Below, one piece after another: positions 44,216 to 54,620 of a stretch of DNA of 64,000 nucleotides. Source of the DNA: Dermatemys mawii (Eukaryota; Chordata; Testudines; Dermatemydidae). Under the pieces are notes generated by a model, which saw only the letters and a program-made list of their open reading frames with translations, did not search any database and was not told the DNA's origin. Location: NCBI GenBank assembly GCA_007922305.1, contig ML677333.1, positions 17,258,676-17,322,675 of the forward strand, given 5' to 3'. The translations under genes and the position numbers were made by a program. Within the stretch, counting starts at the first letter, position 1. The number at the start of each line of letters is the position of its first letter.

Positions 44216-44313
44216 TTTCAAACCTTGCACAATTGCCCTTTGATTATTTTTGTGTATTTGCATATAGCCCCAGTATTGTTCCAAGGCTCCTTCCTTACTC
44301 TCCCTTCTCTGCA
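44216..44313 (+). repeat. 98-bp local duplication, copy 2
   Basis: Second unit, 665 bp downstream of the first. Confidence 0.95.
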
Positions 44314-47300
44314 CACTCACAGAGCTCTTGCTCCCAGCAAGAAGTATCCAGAAAGATCCAAAGCCCGAAATCCAGATAGATTTTATTCAGTCATGCAGGA
44401 AGGTGGAGCGGAGTCTTCTTTCCTCCTAAACATCACCAATATAATCCAGTGGCAATGAGTGGATAATACATTATTGATTTAAAAGGCACTATTTGTTATG
44501 CTATAATATTTTCACATCATAGACTTGAGTGATGATAACATACCCACAGTGTAATCAGGAAACAGATATAACTGTGCTTCTGCATGTTTTAGGGTTTTTT
44601 CAACCATAAGAGAAGCTAATTTACAAAGATCGAAGTTTACATAATTCTGATCTTACTCCAGAAATCTATATTTGTTTCATCCTTTATCTGAAATGTTGTG
44701 ATCTTTATAGTATTTTCTAAAGGGGGAAAAAGGAGTCCTTATCTTCATCTAATAATTTCATAACCTTGCTTTGATTGCTGCTATTGACCTTCAAACATCT
44801 TTTATTGTATTATATCCATAAGTTTATTTTAATATTTTCACTTGGTCTAATTACCTGGATCATTCTTTATCATTCCCTGCAGGAAAATATACTGCTGAAG
44901 TTTGGGTTTTTAATACTAATTAAAAAAATCATTAGAGTGAGAATTAATTTCCTCTCTTTGTATTTTCCTCTCTCTCTTGGTAGTCATAAGAATTTGATAA
45001 GCAATCTACTTGTTGAGATCCAGAGCTCACTTTAATTACTGTAGTAGCATTCCCATATCAACCAATGGTGTCTTGAAACAAACCAGTTTACTGGGTCTAA
45101 ATAATTACAATAAAATCTGTGAATCAAATAAGGCCCAAATGAAAATTTCATAACTTTTCTTTATATTGCATAAATATTTCACAACTATTCCTTATATTTC
45201 ATTTTTATTTCATGCAAGGGGCAATATTTCTAGTGATTCCACTTGAAAAGCATACTTTGGCAACAGACTGGTATAAAGACTGATTAATAAATCTTGTTTG
45301 TTGTAGTAAGATATAAGCAAATGTACACAGACCAGGCATCAAACCACTGAAATTCTCTCCCTCAAGATGGATGTCTACTTGTCTTATATATATTCCACAC
45401 ATACAGTTTCATGAAGGTGACTTTAAGGTTGCAGGCACATAGCAGTGTTTTTCTGGGATTGTTCTGTTTTGGAAATCAGTCTTATAAAATATCAGTATCT
45501 GTCAATGTTTGGTTACTGATGATCTGATCCAGATTCTAATGGCACGTGATCTACTGATAGAGGATTCAAACTTGCCATGGAGAATTGAGTCACCTCTGGC
45601 TTATTGTATGGCCGTTGAAAAGGCAGAACACTAGAAGGTGGTCTGTCAGTAAAGACTATCGCTTTGATGTGCCTCTGCAAGTAATCCACATTTATGCAAT
45701 ATGATATGATTAGGAAGTCCACAGAAAGGGGGAGTGCCTCCTGATCCCTTCCCTCGCAACCTCTGCTTCTTTCTACCCTTCTCCACCTGAACCTGGTTCA
45801 TAGAAATGAGGTTGAAGAAAGCAGAGCATGACGCCGATCACGAATGAAGTAGGAAGATACAATTTGGAGGGATTTAAAAAAACAAAATCCTCCAACACTG
45901 ACTGTTGCCGAAGGAATAAGACTTGCAAAGGACTGTTCAAGATGGAAATCCATTCTAGGCACCACCACAGTTACCTGATAGCCATGGGAAGATGCTGCTG
46001 CTGCCGCCACCATCTGCACAGATCTCCTACAGACTGTATGAGGCTAGATGCCTTTTCTACGGACTAGTGGTCAGGAGTGTATGCAGTAGGAATGGAGAAA
46101 GCAGGAAGGTTGGAGAAGTATAGTAGAGCAGGGTAGTGCCCCTCCTCCTCACTAGACTGCATGAAGAAACCCCAGAAAGAGAATAACTTCTCACCCTGGC
46201 TGGCTCTTTCTGATTCCCAGCCCTCTATCTGTAGCTTTTGACAAGCCAGTTCCTGAGGATACATGGTGATATTACTACTTTAGAATGCTGATAACCATGA
46301 AAATAAGCATCTAATCAACTAATGTTTGGTCCTCTGCACTATATTTGAACTAGATGATTCCAATCAAACACAACTTCTGTGTATCTTATCCTGTTTTGCA
46401 AGAAAGTAGCAAAAAAAGCATTAGAATAATTTAATTTGCCATAATTTATAAAGATGTTGTCAATTTGAGCTCTATCAATTTCTACTATATTTAATAGAAA
46501 AATTGCAACTTGAATCAGGGCTTTATTGATCATGAAAAAGGAGGAAACAGATGGGCTAGCTCTGATGTCATTAAGACAAAAATATTTTTGAAATATGCCA
46601 TTGTTCATTCCAGAACATACAGGGGTTCAATTCTCTACTCCAACATATCTGTTTACATCAATGTGATTCCACTGAAAGGAATGGAGTCACACCAGCATAA
46701 CACTGCAAGAACACAGTGGTGAAACCAGGATATGTCTGAGGACTTTATAAAACTATATTATCTTTGGAATAAGGCAGAGAAATCACAACAGGATCTTGAG
46801 GTGAAGCAAACATGCAGGGGGGTTCCATGAAGACAAGATATTGTACAGTTTTGCTGGTAATTGACACAGAAATTGAGGAGAGAATGGCAACCTCACAGAA
46901 GAAGACAGAAAATACTGAAAATATGTTGCGTGACTTCAGAGGAGAGCACACACCAAATGGTTCAAATTAAGTAGCTCTGAATGAGAAATCATGGTTCTAT
47001 CATCTTTGACAAGCAGAAATAAGTCAATATCCTTTTCTCACCCCCATATTAAGGAAATTAGCAGTGGCCTTTGAGGTTTTCTTTTAAAGCATTCAATAGA
47101 TTATTGACTTTTTTTCATGAGTCTTGTTGCTGAAGTCATGCTTTGCTTCTCACACACATTCCTGCCAGTGCTCAGAGTTTCTACTTGAATGCTTAAACAC
47201 TAAAGTGGATGCTTTTTTTTCTGTACCCATTCAGCAAGATGTGTTATTTGCATTCCATTTTTGCAAAGTATCTAGTGAAAAACATCACTCTGCTAACGTT

Positions 47301-48105
47301 CAGTTATTTCTAGTTGAGATTGACAATTTTATTTTAATAGTTCAAGATAAATTATTGCAGATCACTAAGTGTCTGGGGCTTACAAATGTTTCCGTCCCTA
47401 TCCCCGAAGATTCAAGTCAATTTTTTTCTAGTTTATCTCATCATTTACCCATTAAAAAACATACTTGACATCCTTGTTTAAAAACAGGAAAAATTCATAT
47501 TAATACAGTAGACTACACCCATTCACATCATGTCTTTTTCCCAATGCACACTGTAGCTTAGACAACAGGCAAGATAATTGCTTAGGCCAGAAAATAAAGC
47601 ATTGCCTTGGCATAAGGAACACATTATAGAATAATTTCCATACAGGAAATTCATGGAAAGTATCTTTTTCCATGTTTGTTTCTACTTCCATAAACTCTTA
47701 CTGCTATATTTACATTTTGCACGTATTTGCTGTTATAGAAAGATGCACAAATGAAGATGGAAACATTGTCACCATAATAAAGAACAGCAGCAATAAATAT
47801 AAAAAAGGGTAAACATTTGTCATTCTCTGGTGAGGACATGAGTTACAGGTCTCTACATTCTGCAGTAAATCAGAATTCTGTATTTTTCATGAGAAACTGC
47901 TGAAGCACAGTATAAATTCACAGCTGTAAAAGTCATGCAATAAATACATCTAGAGCTGAATTTTTGATTCTGAGCAACAATTACTTTAAATGAAGTAGAT
48001 TGGTGTGTTAGTGCTTATTACCTATGAAAATAATTCCTCAATTAAATTGTCCATATGCACCATGGAGAACAGTTGGCTACCTGCTCTGGGAGTATGGACT
48101 TGTAT
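44314..48105. other. AT-rich non-coding DNA
   Basis: About 46622-46718 ('caattctctactccaaca...gattccactgaaaggaatgg...cagcataacactg') belongs to a palindromic family. Short frames at 47124-47468 and 45798-46067 have no recognised motif. No gene is supported. Confidence 0.45.
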
Positions 48106-48238
48106 CACTTAAAGAGTAGGTGAAAGTCACCGGAAAGTCCCAACAAAGTAAGTAACAGAACACCACTAGCTGTCATCTTCAGCCCCCAACTAAAACTACT
48201 CCAGCGCATCATCAAAGATCTACCACCTATCCTGAGGG

Positions 48239-48703
48239 ATGATACCTTACTCTCATAGATCTTGGGGTCTTGCTTACAGACAGCCCCCCAACCTGAAAAA
48301 AATACTCACCATCAACCACACATCACATAACAAAAATACTAACCCAGGAACCTATCCTTGCAACAAAGCCTGGTGCCAACTCTGTCCACATATTTATTCA
48401 AGAGACACAATCATAGGACATAATCACATCAGCCATGCCATCAGACACTCGTTCACCTGCACATCTACCAATGTGATATATGCCATCATGTGCCAGCAAA
48501 GTCCCTTTGCCGTGTACATTTGCCAGACCAGACAGTCTCTATGCAAAACAATTAATAGAAACAAATCTGACACCAGAAATCATAACATTCAAAAACCAGT
48601 AGGAGAACACATTAATCTTTCTGGTCACTCAGTAGTAGACTTAAAAATGGCAATTCTTCAACAAAAAAACCTTCAAAAACAGACTCCAATGAGAAACTGC
48701 TGA
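48239..48703 (+). pseudogene. Penelope-like GIY-YIG endonuclease fragment
   Basis: A 154-codon open frame over the C-terminal nuclease. Cys/His residues (PCNKAWCQLCPHIYS) precede CTSTNVIYAIMC and AVYICQTRQSL; the latter replaces the usual YIGQT by YICQT. It continues with NHNIQKPVGEHINLSGHSV and LKMAILQQKNL. The conserved Gly is lost and the frame is preceded by an in-frame stop, so it is probably inactive. The family nicks DNA at the insertion site. Confidence 0.85.
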
Positions 48704-48964
48704 ACTCAAATTAATTTGCAAACTGGATACCATTAAATTAGGCTTGAATAAAGACTGGGAGTGGCTGGGTCATTACGCAAACTGCAATCTATTGCCCCAT
48801 GTTAAGTATCCCCCTACTGTTACTCACACCTTCTTGTCAACTGTTTGAAATGGACCATCTTGATTATCACTACAAAAGTTCTTAGTTAATAGCTCACCTT
48901 AACTGACTAGCCACTTAAAGTTGGTATGGCAAGCTCCACCTTTTCATGTTCTCTCTGTGTGCAT

Positions 48965-48981
48965 TATATATATATATATAT
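48965..48981. repeat. (TA)n microsatellite
   Basis: TA dinucleotide run just before the terminal repeat of the Penelope-like fragment. Confidence 0.9.
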
Positions 48982-49130
48982 TCATATTATATGTTCCACT
49001 CTACGCATCTGATGAAGTGGGTTCTGGAGCATGAAAGTTTATGCCCAATAAATTGGTTAGTCTCTAAGGTGCCACAAATATTCCTCCTTCTTTTTGCGGA
49101 TACAGACTAACACAGCTACTCCTCTGAAAC

Positions 49131-49425
49131 CTCTTCTCTCAATTGCTAGTTATAGTATGACTGATTTTTTCAAGCTAGTACAGGACACTAATTCAATGAT
49201 AATGGTTTATGACCATCTTCTAGTAGGTCTTAATACTCAATAAAGGCAAGTGTAATGTTTTCCTAGAGTACTGGCTCCTGGAGTCACTTGATGTCAAACT
49301 CTCAGCTGTCATTTTTTTTCAAAAAGTTTCCATTAGTAATGATTGTGTAGAAAACCTTGAAAATGTGAACACAGTAACTGCTGAGTCTATAGAAAACCTG
49401 GAACAATAGTTCTGAGAGGCATGTG
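49131..49425. other. Spacer, nothing recognised
   Basis: AT-rich sequence between the Penelope-like fragment and the putative LTR. Confidence 0.4.
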
Positions 49426-50603
49426 TGTGACACTGCAGCCCATATTCTTCATAGTGATATTATTATATGATTATAGCATAATTATGATATATTTTATACA
49501 AGATAAGTCATGTGATGTGTCATTGGAAAACTTATGATTTGTTGAATGATTATCCTACTTGTATGCATGTATCATTTTTGTATCTGAAGTCATAAATACT
49601 ATGTATCTGTACTTCAAATTAGTTAAACCTAGTTGATGCCAACTAGGCCTATTCAGGGCAATCAGCCAGTAGGGAAAACAATAGGCCATAGGAGAAGCTT
49701 ATCTCCCACCTGGTGAGCCTTCCTGAGAACACTATAGAGAGCCTCTAAGAAATGGCTGTTATGACTCTACAAGGACATGTGACCAGGCCACATGGTGCTG
49801 GACTCTAACTTGGGATGTCAGTATTTTTCCACAAACTGGTCTGGGAACCAAGCTTTGGGGGGGGGGGGAAGGGGGAAAAGGGGGGGGGTTCCTGTCCTAT
49901 GCTAAAGCTAAACAAGGCAGGGAGTGACATCATCTGAGGTTCTTCACTTCCTACATAGGAAACACCTGAGGAACAAAGACTGAACCTGGGGAAGTGCTGA
50001 ACCCAGGCTAAAGGGATTTCTAGCCTGTGTATGAAACACTTGGGAATTACAGGCTCCAAAGCAAGTGTAGCTTGTGCCTTAAGAATCTACAATTCTGCCT
50101 GTACCATCAGTTAGGGTGAGAATCTGCTATTCATATCCAATCTATTTAGTATATTAAGCTTAGTTTGCCTTTTTTGTTTATTTGCTAATTTGCTTTGATT
50201 TGTTTGCTATCACTTATGATTGCTTAAAGTCTATCTTTTGTAGTTAATAAACTTTTTTTGTTTTAATTTAAACCAGCGAGCTTTGACCGGAGTGCCTGGG
50301 GAAAAATCTCTGCTTCGTTACCACAAGTGTGCATTGTCCTCTTCACATTGAGGAAGAGGTGGACCAGGTCTTAAACCCATATACTGTCCAGATTTGACCA
50401 GGGCAGGGTGGTACTGCTTGGGGGTTCTTGGCTGGAAAGCTAGTGGTTAGACAGCCTGCATGTAACTGCAGCTGGATGTGTCCCTATCTGTGTGAATGCT
50501 GGCGAAAGTGCAGCTTGTCACAGCAGCACAGTATGAGAGGGAGCCCAGGCTGGTGGGACAGATGGCTCAGTGGTACCCCAGTTCCAGATGGCACTCTGTC
50601 ACA
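49426..50603 (+). mobile_element. Putative solo LTR or LTR-like repeat
   Basis: It begins TGTGACACTGC and ends GCACTCTGTCACA, giving a TGTGACA/TGTCACA inverted terminus of LTR type (TG...CA). The flanking 5-mers atgtg (49421-49425) and gtgtg (50604-50608) differ by one base. AATAAA occurs at about 50247 in 'agttaataaacttttt', as expected for an R region. The internal words ('aagataagtcatgtgatgtgtcattgg', 'tgtatgcatgtatcatttttgt') belong to an interspersed repeat I recognise from turtle DNA. No gag, pol or env sequence is adjacent. Class not determined. Confidence 0.55.
49857..49888. repeat. Poly-G tract with A interruptions
   Basis: G12, then A2 G5 A4 G9. Such runs are error-prone in assemblies. 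Confidence 0.9.
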
Positions 50604-50984
50604 GTGTGAATGGCCCAATTCATATCAATGGGAGGTTAATTCCTGCTATTTGGGGAAAGGAAGGGCTCTGCTGACACCACCCCACCCCAGGACTCTATAT
50701 GTAGGAGGAGACACTTATGTCTGTACCTGATCCTGAGAGGTGAGCCTTCCCTCAGAGTAAGTATGGCAAGCCATTCACCAGCCCCTGCCTCCATAAGAGG
50801 GGTGGGGCAATGAGGCCTTCATTTTAGATCCTAGAACCCAAGCTGACTAGGACACTCAATTGCCTTAAATTAGCCCTAAATTCTAAACTGTGTTTTGTAT
50901 GAGGAACCACCATAGATGTCAAAGGGAATTACATGCTTAGTCCAAGGCTTGAAAGCAAATCAGGTATAAATCTAGTACGGAGAT

Positions 50985-51205
50985 ACACAGGACAATATTT
51001 TAAATACACAGGACAATATTTTAAAACCTGGGTGGCTAAAGCTAAATCTGTATTTAGACATTAAATAACTTTTCTGATTTTCAGAGGGACTGGACACACA
51101 TACTTTATGCTGAAGGGAATGGGAGTTGCATGTATTCCATACCTTTGAAAAATCAGTCCAAATTATTTAGGTTCCTAAATACATATTACCTACATTTTCA
51201 ATATT
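50985..51205. repeat. Old palindromic DNA repeat with internal duplication
   Basis: The left arm ('taaataacttttctgattttcag') pairs with the right arm ('gaaaaatcagtccaaattattta'), and 'gtatttagac' pairs with 'cctaaatac'. The word 'atacacaggacaatatttta' is tandemly doubled at the left edge. The family can fold into a long hairpin. Confidence 0.65.
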
Positions 51206-53264
51206 AACTTGTGTTTTTGTTTTATATGAAATTTTGGGTGCTCTGTTTGTGACACCTACACAAAGGGCCCAATTTTCAAAGACTGGATCCTAGCACTTTC
51301 TGAAAATCCAGCCACTACTCAATTCGGGTAACCCAAAACTTAATTGTTCCTCAGATCACTAGTTACTTTTGAAAATATATGACAGAATATTATATATACA
51401 TACATATACACACATACTATACACATACACACAAATACAATTTTAAAATAAACCTTTTTACAAAGTAAATATACGATTGTTGTAGGTTTTACAGACATTA
51501 AGTAAAGGGATTTAGAGTTTGATCCTAAAAACCCTGACAATCTAGACACATAAGCAAGCTGTACAGGATCAGGCACTCAACAGTACTATTCTGCCCTCTC
51601 TAAACACTAGATCAAATTAAGTGTGACACCACCTATCACGTTTGCATTCATTCAAATCAAATAGCATTCCCACTATCTCACATAAGATACACAATCTCCT
51701 CCTATGCTGAGCACAGGCTGGTACAGTTCAATAATGAATGTGTGTGGAGCCTAAAGAGATGATTTCAGCTTGTTGTTATCTAGCTGGGTCAGAGATTAGA
51801 TGGGGAGAGACAGAAGTCAAAAGAGGTGGTCAACATAGGTGGCCTGTGGATAAAGAGTTTCATTCTTCAGTGCAATCAATCACTTCCAGAAGCACAAAGT
51901 TTGCCTCCTGAGCACAGAAAACAAATAAATATGACTGAGGTATTGAAACCTGCTCTGAAGAGACATACTTGAGTCTGCCTGAGTAGTGATGCACCAGTTC
52001 CATCTTTAAAATTCAATGTTAGAGTAACACCATCTAAATACATACACATAAGGCCCAATTAAGCTCTCATGTATCCTGGTTTCATACCTGTGTCACTCTA
52101 TCAGCTTCAATCAAACAATTGCAGATTTATACCAGTGCAGATTCAGGCAAAGAGTATTTGATGCCTGTGTAACAGGACTCTCATTTATAACATGCCATAT
52201 TATCGTTTCCCCTCATAATAAGTTAACTGGATAATGTTCAAAAGGTTTAGAATAAAGAGTGATACATAAAAGCACAAAATACTGTCTTAAAGCATTTGTT
52301 GTTAACACATTCTGAGCACAGTCCACATAAAGACCTGATTAAGAGGGAATATTAAAAAATAGTTCAGAGTCAAAAGTAGACAAGATCTGACATCACTATT
52401 CTATTCACAGTGCATATTGTTCATGTGGTTTGTAAAACAGGTAGAAAACAATTGACTAGGATCAACATTTTCAAACTTAGCTGCTTGAAATTAGGCCCCA
52501 TATTTCAGTCCCAATCCTGTACTAACAATTGTTCATGAAGGCAGACCCTGTTATATTTCACAACACATAAACAGAGAAGCTAGATAAAAACATAAAACAT
52601 GCCTGATGGATGGTTGCAACTTAACACTATTTTATTGCTTAGAATTCACAGAATAACATACAAGAACCCTAAACGAGAGAGACAGACAGACAGACATAGC
52701 AGCCTGCTCACCAGAACAGTGAGGCACAATTCACTCTACTTTTCTCTAGGCTTGCAGTCTGCAACCTGACTGCTATGAGGCCCAGCAGATTACATGCTTC
52801 CCTACAGTGCCCTCTGCTTAAAAATATAATATTGCACATTTTTTTCCATATCTAGGTTTGCATCCTTTTTTTAAGTCCAGAGTCTAGAAGCTTTATAATG
52901 TAAAAGATAACCTCAGAAGGAATAAATAATTTAAGCTGAGAGGACGCCATTTTAAATTTACAGGTTGATTATTAAATTGTACCATTTGTCAGAAATATAA
53001 TGATACTGTTAAAAATGAAAAAGACAAAACAGGATATCTACGTTTGTTTATTGTATTCACTGTCTTCTGCCTGGAAGATGCTCAAAGTTCATCTACATCT
53101 TTGAATAGGAGATGATTACAGTTGACATATAAGTCACTATAATGCGTAAGAGGTGAGAAAGTACTCAGTGCCTCAATGCTGTTCCTGTTTAGGATGACTA
53201 TTATTCACATTAAAATGGAGGGGAGGGAAACATAAGGAAATGTGTGAGCTTACACTAGACCAGC
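51206..53264. other. AT-rich non-coding DNA with simple repeats
   Basis: About 51388-51440 is a mixed TA/CA repeat, 52681-52696 a (GACA)n run, and about 52075-52170 a palindromic-family fragment ('cctgtgtcactctatcagcttcaatc...accagtgcagattcagg'). No gene. Confidence 0.5.
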
Positions 53265-53590
53265 TCAGAGGAAAGCCACTTGTCTAGGGCTTGGGAGATC
53301 TAGATTCAGTTCCCAGGGTCTGTCCTGTATTTCTTGTGTGTCCTTGGACAAGTTACTTTAAGACTCTGATCTTGTACACACTATCGTAAATTGAACTCAC
53401 TGTGGCTCAGTTCCTCATCTGAAAACGGAGGATAATAATGGTACCTTTTCCCCACCCTTTTTCTACTTTTTATATTAGATTTTATGATCTTTGCAAGCAG
53501 GGATTCCTCTTTTTATCTATATGTACAGCACCTATCATAATGGGGCTCAATGCATTACAGTAATAAAATATAACAGTAAATAAATATTCA
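53265..53590 (+). mobile_element. MIR-like SINE with tail
   Basis: 'gcttgggagatctagattcag', 'tgtccttggacaagttacttt', 'tcagttcctcatctgaaaacgg', and the tail 'tacagcacctatcataatgg' in order. Confidence 0.7.
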
Positions 53591-53632
53591 CTCTTAAGTG
53601 AAAGCTTTCATCATATCCTTGCTTTCCCTGCA

Positions 53633-53778
53633 GCCTGGGGGGCAAAGTAGATGGACCTTGCAGCATACCCTGAATGTCCGCGGCCTCGGGCTATTTTGGA
53701 GCAAATGGAGGATTCAGTTCTGATGTTGAGAACGTTCATGGAAAATGCCATGAAGGCAGATCCCTTTCATTTATACTG
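53633..53778 (+). other. Short open frame after a splice-acceptor-like site
   Basis: A pyrimidine-rich tract ending TTTCCCTGCAG at 53632 is followed by an ATG at 53650 and a 42-codon frame (starting MDLAAYPECPRPRAILEQME) ending in TGA near 53778. Local CpG and GC content are higher than nearby. The peptide looks plausible as an amphipathic helix but I do not recognise it. It could be a fossil exon or a non-coding exon; chance cannot be excluded. Confidence 0.25.
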
Positions 53779-54049
53779 ACCTGGCTACAAGCCGAGCGTC
53801 TTAGCTGACTGCAGTTGTGGCAATAGGAGTGCTTCAGGTAGAAAGCTCCTAACATAAGGAATCTGTTTGATGTGGTCTTGGAGAGAGTGTTTCCAATAAT
53901 GAAGAAGGTGTGGGAAAGGAGCTTCCATTGGTGTCTAGTTGCTGAGTTCCTGTTGAAATGGCTATTTGAATACAGCTGGGACTTTGTGTTATTAATGTCA
54001 GGGTGCCAAATCGAGCCTTGAGCAGGCATCTTTATTATTTTAAATTTAA

Positions 54050-54620
54050 ATAATTATATAAAAAAGGCTTTCTACATGAACATTAAAATCCTAAACAGCC
54101 ACCACAGTTCAACAAGCACTGGCATCATGTGTTTCCAGCATGATGTACTGCATGATAAGCAAACCACTGCATTCTGGAACAACTTCTGTGTACAGACTGA
54201 TTTAAAGTGCAGGCAAAAATATAGTGGACTGCAAACAGTCTAGTCTTGAGATGACAAAGAGATGGGTGTTATAGTAGCCAGCTTCATATCCAAAAGAAAC
54301 CTCTTTACTTTCCTGCCCTGCTGAACGTGAGAGAGCCTTTTATGGTCACTGCTACTATATGATCATTTAAACAGCAGCTGGGAATCCAACATCAGCCCCA
54401 AATTACTAATTGTGGGCACACATATCGATGATAGGGGCAGATGTAACCCTCACCACATCCTCTGGTTACCTCCCACATTTTATCAGCATCCCACCAGTCT
54501 TATCCACACCCAACTCTCATTCATGCTGCAGTCTCAACCAGACCTGGGTAATGCATTCAGCAGAGTGGCTGGATTGGGTGAGATAGAGATACAAAGCTGG
54601 ATGTCATCAACATGATGAAA
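54050..54620 (-). pseudogene. L2-type LINE reverse-transcriptase relic
   Basis: The - strand, in broken frames, shows blocks in the right order: HVDDIQLCIS (the catalytic YADDTQL-type box, first residues changed) followed by SPNPATLLNAL; NLGLMLDSQLLFK (LGVxLDSxLSF block); a degraded SSRLDYCNSLL-type block (SSQD-TVCSPLYF); and QNAVVCLS...MMPVLVELWWL (QNAAARLL...ITPVLRELHWLPV block). Each block is degraded but the spacing fits. Old and dead. Confidence 0.7.

Larger units (their letters stand above)
48110..49130 (+). mobile_element. Penelope-like element, 3' part
   Basis: It begins in the region between reverse transcriptase and nuclease ('ccccaactaaaactactccagcgcatcatcaa'), continues through the GIY-YIG domain and ends in the terminal repeat ('gatgaagtgggttctggagcatgaaag', 'aaggtgccacaaatattcctcc', 'cagactaacacagctac'). 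The orientation is opposite to the copy at 9.6 kb. The upstream two thirds of the element are missing. Confidence 0.85.
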
